Source of the DNA: Natrarchaeobius chitinivorans
Lineage (GTDB): Archaea; Halobacteriota; Halobacteria; Halobacteriales; Natrialbaceae
Assembly: GCF_003841505.1 (NCBI RefSeq)
Contig: NZ_REGA01000016.1
Span: 1 to 64,000, forward strand
Length of the DNA stretch: 64,000 bases
Direction of reading: 5' to 3'
In this document: positions 15,714 through 24,181 of the stretch, piece by piece
Layout of the letters: each line of letters begins with the position of its first letter
Numbering within the stretch: the first letter of the stretch is position 1
Program-made: the position numbers and the translations under genes
Notes under the pieces: generated by a model
Databases searched by the model: none
Told to the model about the DNA's origin: nothing
The model's input: only the letters and a program-made list of their open reading frames with translations

Positions 15714-17351
15714 ATGACGCGAATCGCCGGGATGGCCGGCAACCGAGGGCGCAACCTGTTGAACATCGCCGATCGACGACCGGGCGGAGCGGAACTCGCA
15801 GTAATCGTCGCGACGAGCGAGGACGCGCCGGTGCTCGAGGCCGCCGCCGAGCGGGGGATTCCGACCGAAGTCGTCCAACCCGAAGCGGAGATGAGCCGCG
15901 GCGACCACGAGGAAGCGGTCCTCGAGGCGCTGTCGGACTACGAGTTCGAACTGGTCTGTCTCGACGGCTACATGCGCATCCTCTCGGATACGTTCCTCGA
16001 GTCGGCCCCGACGACGCTGAACGTCCACCCGTCCTTGCTGCCGTCGTTCCCGGGAGCCGACGCCTGGGGCGACGCGCTCTCCGCTGACGTCTCGGTGACC
16101 GGCTGTACGATCCACGTCGTGACGGACGCGACCGACGAGAACGGCGACGTAATCGAGGCAGAGATCGACGCCGGACCGATCGTCACCCAGGAGCCGGTGG
16201 CGGTCTACGAGGGCGACGACGCCGATTCGCTGAAAGAGCGCGTCCTCTACGAGGGCGAGTTCCGGGCGTATCCGCGTGCGGTGAAGTGGTTCGCCGAGGG
16301 AGCGGTCGAAGTGAACGCGGCCGAGGGCGAGGTGACGGTCGGTTCGGACGTCTCGAGCGCCGACGGAGCCGACCACGACGGCCTCCCGTCCCGACGCGTC
16401 GCCTCGAGCGACCGACTCGATACGCTGCGTTACGGGGAGAACCCACACCAGGACGCCGCGGTGTACGCCGATTACACCTGCGACGAAGCCAGCGTCGTCC
16501 ACGCCGAGCAGCTAAACGAGGGCGCGAAGGACCTCTCGTACAACAACTACAACGACGCCGACGGCGCGCTGAATCTGATCAAGGAGTTCGACGAGCCAGC
16601 CGCCGCGGTGATCAAGCACACGAATCCGGCCGGCTGTGCGACGGCGGATTCGCTCGCGGAAGCCTACGAGAAGGCCCTGTCGACGGACCCGATGAGCGCA
16701 TTCGGCGGCATCGTCGCGCTCAACCGCGAGTGTGACGCGGCCACCGCCGAGGCGATCGTCGACTCGTTCAAGGAGGTCGTCGTCGCGCCCGGCTACGCCG
16801 AGGACGCCCTCGAGGTGCTCTGTCAAAAGGAGAACCTGCGCGTACTCGACGTCGGCGAACTCGGCGAGCGGACGGATCGATTCACCGAGAAACCGCTCGT
16901 CGGCGGCCGACTCGTCCAGGAGCGGGACCTCCAGTCGATCTCGGTCGACGACCTCGAGGTCGTCACCGAACGCGAGCCGACCGAGGAGCAACTCGAGTCG
17001 ATGGTCTTCGCCTGGCAGACGCTCAAGCACGTCAAATCGAACGGCATCCTCTTCGCCGACGGCACCGAGACGGTCGGCATCGGCATGGGGCAGGTGTCAC
17101 GCGTCGACGCCGTGCGGCTCGCGGCGATGAAAGCCGAGGAACACGCCGAGGGCAAGGACGCCGAGGGCGCGGTGATGGCCTCCGACGCCTTCTTCCCGTT
17201 CCCCGACGGCCTCGAGGAGGCCGCGAAGGCGGGCATCGAGGCCGTCGTCCAGCCCGGCGGCTCGGTCAACGACGACGACGTGATCGCGGCGGCCGAGGAA
17301 TACGACATGACGATGGCGTTTACGGGCCAGCGGTCGTTCCGACACGACTGA
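15714..17351 (+). CDS. purH: Fused GAR formyltransferase (PurN-like) and AICAR formyltransferase (PurH-like)
   Basis: A 545-aa two-domain protein. Residues about 1-195 are PurN-like, with LNVHPSLLPSFPG (catalytic Asn/His) and the downstream EIDAGPIVTQ (catalytic Asp). After a short acidic linker, residues about 235-545 are the AICAR transformylase half of PurH: LRYGENPHQDAA, IKHTNPAGCA, DPMSAFGGIVALN and SDAFFPFPDG. The IMP-cyclohydrolase (MGS-like) half of bacterial PurH is absent, so ring closure must be done by another enzyme (archaea use PurO). The fusion supplies both formyl-transfer steps from one chain. The ATG at 15714 starts the first PurN strand. Confidence 0.93.
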   Translation: MTRIAGMAGNRGRNLLNIADRRPGGAELAVIVATSEDAPVLEAAAERGIPTEVVQPEAEMSRGDHEEAVLEALSDYEFELVCLDGYMRILSDTFLESAPTTLNVHPSLLPSFPGADAWGDALSADVSVTGCTIHVVTDATDENGDVIEAEIDAGPIVTQEPVAVYEGDDADSLKERVLYEGEFRAYPRAVKWFAEGAVEVNAAEGEVTVGSDVSSADGADHDGLPSRRVASSDRLDTLRYGENPHQDAAVYADYTCDEASVVHAEQLNEGAKDLSYNNYNDADGALNLIKEFDEPAAAVIKHTNPAGCATADSLAEAYEKALSTDPMSAFGGIVALNRECDAATAEAIVDSFKEVVVAPGYAEDALEVLCQKENLRVLDVGELGERTDRFTEKPLVGGRLVQERDLQSISVDDLEVVTEREPTEEQLESMVFAWQTLKHVKSNGILFADGTETVGIGMGQVSRVDAVRLAAMKAEEHAEGKDAEGAVMASDAFFPFPDGLEEAAKAGIEAVVQPGGSVNDDDVIAAAEEYDMTMAFTGQRSFRHD

Positions 17352-17381
17352 GACGGGTTACTGTACGTCGGTACCGGCGCG
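17349..17381. repeat. Partial family A palindrome (left half)
   Basis: The purNH stop codon is followed by GAGACGGGTTACTGTACG and GGTACCGGCGCG, matching the left half of the 80-bp family A element; the right half is not recognisable. It is either a decayed copy or chance similarity. Confidence 0.35.
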
Positions 17382-17429
17382 AACGTGGGACGGCACCCGG
17401 TCGCTCCGGATCCAACGAACTCTCGAGCC

Positions 17430-17837
17430 TTACAGGGAGGTGGTGGTATCGAGGCCGGCTGTCAACTGGTGGTGCGTCTGAATCCCCGTGTGGAACCGCT
17501 GAACGATCTCGGACTGGTGCTTCGGACACGCCATCGGGATGATCACCCCGTCCTGGACCTGGACCAGGGGATGGGAGGAATTGTACGGGGCGAGGCGGCA
17601 ACCGGGACACGGTACCCCGCCGGCCGGTCGATGATGCAGGAGATCCGCTGTGTCCTCGGAGGTTAATCCACAGACCGACGAGAACTCCTCGAGATGCTCG
17701 TCACAGCTGAGGACGGGGATCGTGAGTTGGTCCAGGAGGAGAAACGACACCTCTTGGTGCCCGTCAGACTGGACGGCAGAACGGCACGCATCACATCCGA
17801 TAGTCGACAGCGGCTGCTGGACATCTGGTGCTGCCAT
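17430..17837 (-). CDS. Conserved haloarchaeal hypothetical protein, Cys-rich
   Basis: A 135-aa protein with several paired cysteines: GCDACRSAV near residue 17, a CDEHLEEF segment, PCPGCRLAPYNSSHP in the middle, and ACPKHQSEIVQRFHTG near the C-terminus. The spacing suggests one or two zinc-binding knuckles. I believe similar proteins are widespread in haloarchaea, but no function is known to me. It lies between purNH and a family B repeat. Confidence 0.7.
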   Translation of the reverse strand: MAAPDVQQPLSTIGCDACRSAVQSDGHQEVSFLLLDQLTIPVLSCDEHLEEFSSVCGLTSEDTADLLHHRPAGGVPCPGCRLAPYNSSHPLVQVQDGVIIPMACPKHQSEIVQRFHTGIQTHHQLTAGLDTTTSL

Positions 17838-17963
17838 CGTGTATCCGCATGCCCCCACACAGGTAAGTCATGGGATGGTGGGCCTCCTCGCAACCGCTGG
17901 TGGAGACAGCTCCCTCGAATCCAGACGCGTTCTCCGACAGTCGCCCAGCTGGAACGGAGCCGA

Positions 17964-18046
17964 AAGTAGCCACTGCAAGACATCGCACACCTGATCGCCA
18001 GACGGATCGGTGATGGGCGTGTAAATCGTTGCAGTTGGTACGATAG
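17964..18046. repeat. Palindromic repeat family B, copy 3
   Basis: It begins AAAGTAGCCACTGCAAG and ends near CGTTGCAGTTGGTACGATAG, with the CACACCTGATCGC/GATCGGTGATGG inner palindrome. It corresponds to the 84-bp copy at 9390-9473 with a few substitutions. It lies just past the stop of the PadR-type gene (18050). Confidence 0.65.
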
Positions 18047-18049
18047 CGG

Positions 18050-18337
18050 TTAGTCAGCGAACAGATCGTCGACGTATTGCTGTTCCCAGTCACGCCGGGC
18101 CTCGATCTCGCGGCTGCCGCGTCGGGTCACCGAGTAGACGTTCGTACGGCGATCGGCCTCTCCCTTCTCGAGGAGACCCTTGTCGACTAGCGTGTCGAGG
18201 TTCGGGTAGAGTCGGCCGTGGTGGATTTCCTTCTCGTAGTAGTCCTCGAGTTCATCCTTGATCGCTAAGCCGTGTGGTTCCTCGAGGCCTGCACTGACGT
18301 ACAGCAGGTCGCGCTGAAAGCCGGTCAGATCGTACAT
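18050..18337 (-). CDS. PadR-family transcriptional regulator
   Basis: A 95-aa winged-helix protein: FQRDLLYVSAGLEEPHGLAIKDEL, then HHGRLYPNLDTLVDKGLLEKG and a wing TNVYSVTRRGSREIEAR. This is the classical PadR domain without a long dimerisation tail. The ATG at 18337 has an AT-rich box (TTCTTAAGCC on the minus strand) about 28 nt upstream. It diverges from the FAD enzyme gene at 18551, which may be a target (inference). Confidence 0.88.
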   Translation of the reverse strand: MYDLTGFQRDLLYVSAGLEEPHGLAIKDELEDYYEKEIHHGRLYPNLDTLVDKGLLEKGEADRRTNVYSVTRRGSREIEARRDWEQQYVDDLFAD

Positions 18338-18550
18338 ATAAGAACTCGTGTCTGTTTCGGCTTAAGAATAGTGGATGAGAGAACTCCAATCGGTCGATAA
18401 GCAGACCCACGTATCGGCCACCCACCGAGAGATCTGATCGGTTTACCCGACTCACCGTAGTCACGAAACCGGTTTTGCAGCCGAGATATCCGGTCGAAAC
18501 CAGCTCGTTAGGGGTGGCGGTTAATTCGCTGGCTACCGTAGAGCGTGATA

Positions 18551-20176
18551 ATGACCACGTCCCTCGTAATCGGCGGGGGGATCGGCGGCCTCACGGCGGC
18601 ACACGAACTCGCCGAGTGCGGCGTCGACGTTACCGTCCTCGAGGCCAACGACCGCTTCGGCGGGAAGGCGCGATCGATGCCGATCGACGACGGCCCCGCC
18701 CCGCTCCACGGCGAGCACGGCTTTCGGTTCTTCCCCGCGTTTTACCGCCACGTCGTCGAGACGATGGCACGAATTCCGGACGGAAACGGTACCGTCGCGG
18801 ACAACCTCGTCGAGACCGAGGCGACGCTGCTCGCGAGCACCACCGGGCCCGATCGAGTCGCCGAGACGCGGACGCCCGACTCGGTTCGCGGCTGGCTCGA
18901 GGCGCTCCGGCCGGCGTTTTCCGACGAGTTGCCGGCCCGGGACGTACACTTCCTGCTCGAGCGGCTGGCGTACCTCCTGACCTCTTGCGAGCGCCGCCGG
19001 GAGGAGGAACTCGACGACGTCTCCTGGTGGGAGTTCGCCGACGCCGAGAACCGCTCGCCGGCGTTTCGGAATCGGCTCGCGTCGACGACCCAGTCGCTCG
19101 TCGCGCTCAGACCGCAGGTTGCCAGCGCGCGGACGATGGGGACGATCTACCTCCAGTTGCTGTTCGGACAGCTCGACCCCTCCAGACCGACCGAGCGGAT
19201 CCTGAACGCGCCGACGAACGAAGCCTGGATCGACCCCTGGCTCGATCACCTCGAGGGCCTCGGCGTGGACCTGCGTCCGAACACCGCCGCCCGATCGATC
19301 TCGTTCGATGGCCGGCGGATCGACGGCGTCGAACTCACCGACGGGACGGCGATGACGGCCGACGAGTACGTCCTCGCGGTTCCGGTCGACGTCGCACCGG
19401 CGTTCGTCACACCGGAACTGGCTCGCGCCGCGCCGGAACTCCGCCGGATCGAGCGCCTCGAGACCGCCTGGATGAACGGCATCCAGTTTTACCTCTCCGT
19501 GGACCTCGAGTTGAGTCCCGGCCACCAGGTCTACACCGACTCGCCGTGGGCGCTGACGTCGATCTCACAGCGACAGTTCTGGACCGACTACGATCTCGAA
19601 GAGCGGGGACCGGACGACGTCGCCGGCGTCCTCTCGGTGATCGCCTCCGACTGGACGACGCCGGGGGTCCTGTACGACAAACCGGCCCGGGAGTGCACCC
19701 GCGAGGAGATCGCGGCGGAGATCTGGGCCCAGCTCCGGGCACACCTCCACGCCGCGGAACCGCAACTCACCGACGACGTGCTCGTCGACTGGTTTCTCGA
19801 TCCCGCGATCGTCGAAACCGACGGCGGCGTCGAGAACCGCTCGCCGCTTTTGATCAACACCGTCGGCTCGCTTCGCAACCGGCCACCGGCCGACGTCGGC
19901 GTCGAGAACCTTACCATCGCGGGCGACTACGTCCGGACGAACGCCGATCTGGCATCGATGGAGTCGGCGAACGAGGCCGGCCGTCGGGCCGCGAACGCGA
20001 TCTGTCGACGCCACGGAATCCGCTCGAGCGCCCGGGTCTGGGCCCTCGAGGAACCCGTCGTCTTCGAGCCGTTCAAGCGGGAGGATCGGTTCCGCTACCG
20101 CCTCGGGCTCCCGCATCCGGCGGAAGTGACGCAGTCGCTGCGTTCGGTGACGGCGCGGCTCGGCGGACGGTCTTAG
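18551..20176 (+). CDS. FAD-dependent amine-oxidase-superfamily enzyme (HpnE/phytoene-desaturase-like)
   Basis: A 541-aa flavoprotein. The N-terminal Rossmann motif VIGGGIGGLTAAHELAE is followed by VTVLEANDRFGGKA, the standard flavin-containing amine oxidase fingerprint, and the C-terminal NLTIAGDYVRTNADLASMES closes the FAD site. It resembles hydroxysqualene dehydroxylase and carotenoid desaturase-like proteins, so an isoprenoid substrate is plausible but not proven. No squalene or carotenoid genes are adjacent. ATG 18551 is used; an in-frame GTG lies 6 nt upstream. Confidence 0.8.
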   Translation: MTTSLVIGGGIGGLTAAHELAECGVDVTVLEANDRFGGKARSMPIDDGPAPLHGEHGFRFFPAFYRHVVETMARIPDGNGTVADNLVETEATLLASTTGPDRVAETRTPDSVRGWLEALRPAFSDELPARDVHFLLERLAYLLTSCERRREEELDDVSWWEFADAENRSPAFRNRLASTTQSLVALRPQVASARTMGTIYLQLLFGQLDPSRPTERILNAPTNEAWIDPWLDHLEGLGVDLRPNTAARSISFDGRRIDGVELTDGTAMTADEYVLAVPVDVAPAFVTPELARAAPELRRIERLETAWMNGIQFYLSVDLELSPGHQVYTDSPWALTSISQRQFWTDYDLEERGPDDVAGVLSVIASDWTTPGVLYDKPARECTREEIAAEIWAQLRAHLHAAEPQLTDDVLVDWFLDPAIVETDGGVENRSPLLINTVGSLRNRPPADVGVENLTIAGDYVRTNADLASMESANEAGRRAANAICRRHGIRSSARVWALEEPVVFEPFKREDRFRYRLGLPHPAEVTQSLRSVTARLGGRS

Positions 20177-20193
20177 GGGCGTCCCAGGCCTGA

Positions 20194-20239
20194 ACTGATG
20201 AGCGAGATCAAGCAGTATGGTCCGATTTCGCTCATCAGT
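20194..20239. terminator. Perfect inverted repeat between convergent genes
   Basis: ACTGATGAGCGA (20194-20205) and TCGCTCATCAGT (20228-20239) form a 12-bp perfect stem with a 22-nt loop, placed between the converging flavoprotein and Usp genes. It is a candidate bidirectional terminator or a small palindromic element. Confidence 0.55.
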
Positions 20240-20256
20240 CGACGCTTGGAGGGTAC

Positions 20257-21129
20257 TTAGCGAAACACCGAGCCAACGCGGTCACGAACCCGCCGCCACA
20301 GCGCGGTCGAGACGGGATCGTTTCGTTTGACCATGACGACGGAGCCGTCGGCTTCGCGAGCGACGGTCTCGGGAACGTCACCGACGAGAACGCGCCGGTA
20401 GAGCCCACCCTCGGCAGCGCCGACGACCGTGACGTCGTGGAGCTCGCTCCGGTCGACGATGGTGTCGACGACCGGTCCCTCGAGGACGGTTTCTTCGACC
20501 GATTCGACGGCCCCGAGCGTCGGTGACGTCCGCGTCAACATGTCTCGAGCGCTGGAGACGGCCTCCTCGGTGCGGTCGGGAACGACCGTGAGAAGTTCGA
20601 CGCGGGCGTCGTACGCGCGAGCGAGCGAACCGGCGACCGACGAAGCGAGCGCCGTGTGCGGCCCGCCGGCGACGGGGACGAGAACGGACGACACGCTGGT
20701 TCGATCCCGATCGATGCGTTCGACCAGCACGTCACACGGCGCGTCGGCCAGCACGGCGTCGATGTAACTCCCGAGGACGACGTCACGCCGACGCGGTCGT
20801 CCGCGCCACCCGAGCAGAACCGCCTCGGCGTCGACGTCCGCCGCGACGCCACAGATCCCGCTCGCGACGCTTCGGCCGAACCGCACGCGTCCGGACGCGT
20901 CGACGTCGTACCCGCGAACGCGCTCGACCGCGTCGCTTACGAGTTCCTCCTCGTCCTCGACGTCGAGTGACTGTCGTGCCTGGACGAGCGAGAGTTGCAT
21001 CGGGACGGTGACGACGGTGAGGACCACGATCTCGAGATCGCGATCCGCTGCGAGGTCGACGGCCGTATCGAGGAGCCGGTCGGCAGTCTCCGGATTCGCG
21101 ACCGGAACGAGGAGGCGATCACCAGCCAT
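20257..21129 (-). CDS. Tandem-domain universal stress protein
   Basis: A 290-aa protein with two Usp-like domains (about 1-140 and 148-275). Each has a hydrophobic strand start (LLVPVANPETA; VLVPVAGGPHT) and a late G-x2-G-type segment (LLGWRGRPRRRDVVLGS; VVGAAEGGLYRRVLVGDVPE). The second domain keeps the better nucleotide-binding pattern. A basic C-terminal tail follows. The role is probably stress signalling or adenine-nucleotide sensing; related domains also occur as transporter C-termini, but no transporter is here. Confidence 0.85.
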   Translation of the reverse strand: MAGDRLLVPVANPETADRLLDTAVDLAADRDLEIVVLTVVTVPMQLSLVQARQSLDVEDEEELVSDAVERVRGYDVDASGRVRFGRSVASGICGVAADVDAEAVLLGWRGRPRRRDVVLGSYIDAVLADAPCDVLVERIDRDRTSVSSVLVPVAGGPHTALASSVAGSLARAYDARVELLTVVPDRTEEAVSSARDMLTRTSPTLGAVESVEETVLEGPVVDTIVDRSELHDVTVVGAAEGGLYRRVLVGDVPETVAREADGSVVMVKRNDPVSTALWRRVRDRVGSVFR

Positions 21130-21164
21130 AGACGCGGACTATCACGCGAGCGGACATAAGTGCG

Positions 21165-21229
21165 ATGCCGGCTGTCGAAGGAAGTGCTGTGCCGGCCGTC
21201 GAAGGAAGTACGATACCGGCCGTCGAAAC
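21165..21229. repeat. 24-bp direct tandem repeat, three copies
   Basis: Units beginning TGCCGGCTGTCGAAGGAAGT recur at 21165, 21189 and 21213, the last partial. They lie between the Usp gene and the SIMPL-domain gene. Because 24 is a multiple of three, the frame upstream of the SIMPL gene stays open across them and would read an eight-residue repeat, but the lipoprotein start lies downstream. Confidence 0.85.
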
Positions 21230-21290
21230 CGGTGAAAGAGACGTTTTAGTTTGGCGAAGGGGTATGTCATCCTCGACCGATACTCGAGGT

Positions 21291-22058
21291 ATGGATCGAC
21301 GACAGTTCCTCGCCGCATCGACGGTCGGCATCGCCGCTGCGACCGCCGGCTGCATGGATAGCGTTCTCGGAAGCGACTCGAGTGCGGGCCCCGAGGCCCG
21401 AATCGACGGCGCGGCCGACGGGTCGATGGAGCGAACGATCGAGGTGAGCGCGAACGGCGAAGTCGAAACCGAGCCGGACGAAGCCCGACTCCGGGTCGGC
21501 GTCGAGGTGACCGGCGAGAGCGCCGAAGACGTCGAAACCGAACTCGCCGAACGGGCCGAGACGTTGCGAGACGCGTTCGACGAACTCGGAATTCCCGACG
21601 ACGACGTCGAATCGGGGCGGTACAGTATCCGACCCGAGCGAAACGGCAGCCGATACGAGGGGACACACACGTTCCGGATTCGCCTCGACGACGTCGACAG
21701 TGTCGGTGACGTCGTCGACGCAGCCGCCGAGGCTGGAGCCGACAACGTCGGCCGAATCAACTTCGGCCTGAGCGACGAGAAACGGGCCGAACTCCGAAAC
21801 GAAGCGCTCGAGCACGCCCTCGAGAACGCCGACCAGGAGGCCCAGTACATCGCGGACAACCGCGGCGTCTCGATCACCGGCACGAAGTCCGTGTCGACCA
21901 GAAACGTCGACGTCGTTCCCGTTCGAGCGGACACCAGTTATCTCGCGGCGGAAGCGGACGTCGCCGACGACGCGGGGCCGAGCACCGAGATCGACTCCGG
22001 ACTCGTCACCGTGACCGCCTCCGTGGAGGTCGTCTACGGCTTCGAGGACACCGGGTGA
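21291..22058 (+). CDS. SIMPL (DUF541) domain lipoprotein
   Basis: A 255-aa exported lipoprotein. It starts MDRRQFLAASTVGIAAATAGC, a twin-arginine plus lipobox signal. After an acidic linker comes the SIMPL domain (TIEVSANGEVETEPDEARLR, then DDVESGRYSIRPE and a C-terminal VTVTASVEVVYGF). Family members are envelope proteins of poorly known function. ATG 21291 gives a standard signal peptide; an in-frame ATG at 21264 would add nine residues. An AT-rich box near 21242-21251 fits either start. Confidence 0.85.
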   Translation: MDRRQFLAASTVGIAAATAGCMDSVLGSDSSAGPEARIDGAADGSMERTIEVSANGEVETEPDEARLRVGVEVTGESAEDVETELAERAETLRDAFDELGIPDDDVESGRYSIRPERNGSRYEGTHTFRIRLDDVDSVGDVVDAAAEAGADNVGRINFGLSDEKRAELRNEALEHALENADQEAQYIADNRGVSITGTKSVSTRNVDVVPVRADTSYLAAEADVADDAGPSTEIDSGLVTVTASVEVVYGFEDTG

Positions 22059-22089
22059 GTATGCTCGGCGAGCCGCTCGGACTCACTGA

Positions 22090-22177
22090 TCGATACGGTC
22101 CGCTGTAAGTCATTGCCGTACGGCCCCAGGCGAGTCGAGGTTCTCCGGTATATCGTGCCAACAGACCGTACGCATCT
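22090..22177. repeat. Decayed family A-like palindrome
   Basis: GATACGGTCCGCTGTAAG on the left and CCAACAGACCGTACGCATC on the right form an imperfect inverted pair about 85 bp apart, the same scale as the 80-bp family. Internal similarity is weak, so this is an old copy or a related subfamily. Confidence 0.35.
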
Positions 22178-22298
22178 CGGCGATCGACCCCGGTAACGCC
22201 TCGTTCCGTCACGCAACTTCCAGTATCACGCCAGGTGAACCCACTGAACGGCCCGGGAACTGACGGACAGCAGAGCAATCAGTCGTCAGCAGATCGCA

Positions 22299-22383
22299 TC
22301 GGACGGGTTCCTGTCACGATGTGCCGGCACACCCGACCTCGGGTCGCGGGTGCGCCGGAAATGACCGACAGTAAACCGTATCA
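22299..22383. repeat. 80-bp palindromic element (family A), copy A5
   Basis: The core at 22302-22380 starts GACGGGTTCCTGTCACG, has the central GGCACACCCG...CGGGTGCGCCGG stem and ends GACAGTAAACCGTA. Flanks are TCG (left) and TCA (right). The right TCA is the complement of the carA stop codon. Confidence 0.8.
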
Positions 22384-23457
22384 GTCGTCGGCTGGAACGG
22401 CCGTGGTCGTCTTCGCGGGTGCCATCGCGAGGACGTCGTCGAAAAAGTCGAGGGTGTCCTCCGGCCCCGGATTCGCTTCGGGGTGGTACTGACGGGTGAG
22501 GACGTCGTACTCGAGGCCGTCGAGACCCTCCGGCGTGTCGTCGTTGACGTTGATCTGGGTGATCTCGAGGTGATCGCCCGGTTCGGCGACGGTGTAGCCG
22601 TGATTCTGGGTGGTCATCACGACCTGTCCGGACTCGAGGTCGAGGACGGGCTGGTTGACGCCGCGGTGGCCGAAGGCCATCTTCTCGGTGGTGCCACCGA
22701 GCGCCTCGGCGACGATCTGCTGGCCGAGACAGATGCCCGCGACGGGGGTGTCCTCGACGAACGCCCGGACGAGCGAGATCGCTTCTTCGTAGTTGGCGGG
22801 GTCGCCGGGGCCGTTCGAGATGAACAGGACGTCCGGGTCGATCGCGGCGACGTCCGCCTCGCTCACGTCGTAGGGCAGGACGTGGACGGTCGCGTCGCGA
22901 GCGACCAGCGAGTCGACGATCGAGCCCTTCGCTCCGCAGTCGACGAGCGCGACGTCGGGACCGGCGTTGTCCGCGCCGTGGACGACCGGTTCGTCGACGC
23001 TGACCTGCGCGCCGATGTCGGTGTGTTCGCTCATCCCCTTACACTGCCCGAGTTGCTCGAGTGCGTCCTCTTCGGTGACGTCCTCGCCGACGGCGATGCC
23101 ACACTTCATCGCGCCGCCGTCGCGGATGTCGGTGACGACCTCGCGCGTGTCGAGGTGGTCGACGGAGGGAACGCCCTCGCTCTCGAGCCAGTCGACGACG
23201 TCGGTGGTGAGTTCTTTGGCGAGCACCGCGCGGGGGTGGACGCGGTCGTCCTCGAACCGCTCTTCCCGGACGCCGTAGTTGCCGATCAACGGGTACGAGA
23301 AGGTGAGCACCTGCTCCTCGTAGGAGGGATCGGTCAGGCTCTCCTCGTATCCTGTGTACGCCGTCGTGAAAACCAGTTCTCCGCGAGCCGTGCCCGGAGA
23401 ACGACCACGTCCCTCGAGTACGTGGCCACCTTCCAGTGCAACGTAGGCCGCTGTCAT
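22381..23457 (-). CDS. carA: Carbamoyl-phosphate synthase small (glutaminase) subunit
   Basis: A 358-aa class I glutamine amidotransferase subunit. The N-terminal half has LVFTTAYTGYEESLTDPSY; the C-terminal half has the nucleophile in GICLGQQIVA and the catalytic His/Glu in RQYHPEANPGPEDT. It supplies ammonia to CarB for arginine and pyrimidine synthesis; carB is not in the window. The stop codon is the right edge of a family A repeat. It diverges from an Lrp-type gene around a perfect palindrome, suggesting amino-acid-responsive control. Confidence 0.96.
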   Translation of the reverse strand: MTAAYVALEGGHVLEGRGRSPGTARGELVFTTAYTGYEESLTDPSYEEQVLTFSYPLIGNYGVREERFEDDRVHPRAVLAKELTTDVVDWLESEGVPSVDHLDTREVVTDIRDGGAMKCGIAVGEDVTEEDALEQLGQCKGMSEHTDIGAQVSVDEPVVHGADNAGPDVALVDCGAKGSIVDSLVARDATVHVLPYDVSEADVAAIDPDVLFISNGPGDPANYEEAISLVRAFVEDTPVAGICLGQQIVAEALGGTTEKMAFGHRGVNQPVLDLESGQVVMTTQNHGYTVAEPGDHLEITQINVNDDTPEGLDGLEYDVLTRQYHPEANPGPEDTLDFFDDVLAMAPAKTTTAVPADD

Positions 23458-23482
23458 TACGATCTACGTATCGGGCACACCT

Positions 23483-23490
23483 CCATAAGT
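23483..23490 (-). promoter_or_regulatory. Putative TATA box of carA
   Basis: ACTTATGG on the minus strand is centred about 30 nt before the carA ATG (23457). Spacing fits a leaderless transcript. Confidence 0.45.
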
Positions 23491-23508
23491 GTTGTCTTCG
23501 AAGCTGAG

Positions 23509-23523
23509 TTACGAAATTCGTAA
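23509..23523. promoter_or_regulatory. Perfect 15-bp palindrome, candidate Lrp operator
   Basis: TTACGAAATTCGTAA is perfectly symmetric around a central A and lies in the 102-bp gap between divergent carA and the Lrp/AsnC gene, 36 bp before the latter's ATG. Archaeal Lrp-family regulators bind such AT-rich-centred palindromes and often autoregulate, so it is a strong operator candidate. Confidence 0.65.
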
Positions 23524-23559
23524 TCGGTAAGTGGGGCCTGATCGTAGTCTCGAATCTCT

Positions 23560-23973
23560 ATGGACGACCTGGACCGACAGATCCTCGATATTCTCCGCCG
23601 AGACGCCCGGACGCCGTACACCGAGATCGCGGACGAAGTCGGGACGAGCGAGGGAACCGTTCGCAACCGCGTCGAGCGGATGATGGACGACGAGATCATC
23701 GAGCGCTTTACGATCTCGACGCGGACGGGGAACGTCAAGGCGATGGTCGAGATCAGCGTTGCCGTCGACGTCGATACGAAAGCTATCTCGGAACGGATGG
23801 CGACCTGGGAGGAAGTCGACTTCGTCTGGATGGTCTCGGGCGAACAGGACATCGTTCTCGTCGTCGACGCCGCCGACACGCGCGGGGTCAACGACCTCAT
23901 CACGCAGGCTCGAGACCAGGAGGAGGTCGTCAGTACGAAGACCCGACTGATCCTCGACGAGGAACTCGGCTAG
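23560..23973 (+). CDS. Lrp/AsnC-family transcriptional regulator
   Basis: A 137-aa protein with an N-terminal HTH (LDRQILDILRRDARTPYTEI, ADEVGTSEGTVRNRVERM) and a C-terminal RAM-like ligand domain (VKAMVEISVAVDVDTKAI ... VVSTKTRLILDEELG). Such proteins sense amino acids or metabolites. It is divergent from carA with a perfect palindrome between them, so carA and its own gene are likely targets. Confidence 0.9.
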   Translation: MDDLDRQILDILRRDARTPYTEIADEVGTSEGTVRNRVERMMDDEIIERFTISTRTGNVKAMVEISVAVDVDTKAISERMATWEEVDFVWMVSGEQDIVLVVDAADTRGVNDLITQARDQEEVVSTKTRLILDEELG

Positions 23974-24181
23974 GTCGGCCTCGCGGGACCGCAACTCGCC
24001 GAGTGAGACGGACCGTCCATTGCCGGGCGGGCGAAACCAACCCCGATCTCGCCGCTGTATCACTGTCTCATCCCGTATGAGCCCGGTCTTCGAACGGACG
24101 TTCGAGCGTCAGCAGGCGCTTCGAGACGCGAAACTGACCGTCTCGGCCAGTTGCTCGAGAGAACAGCGCCTCGAGCGGCCG

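Noticed and set aside
18475-20193. 572-codon Arg-rich frame overlapping the FAD enzyme
   Set aside because: It is a frame-shifted reading of a gene with intact FAD motifs; composition is typical of out-of-frame GC-rich DNA.
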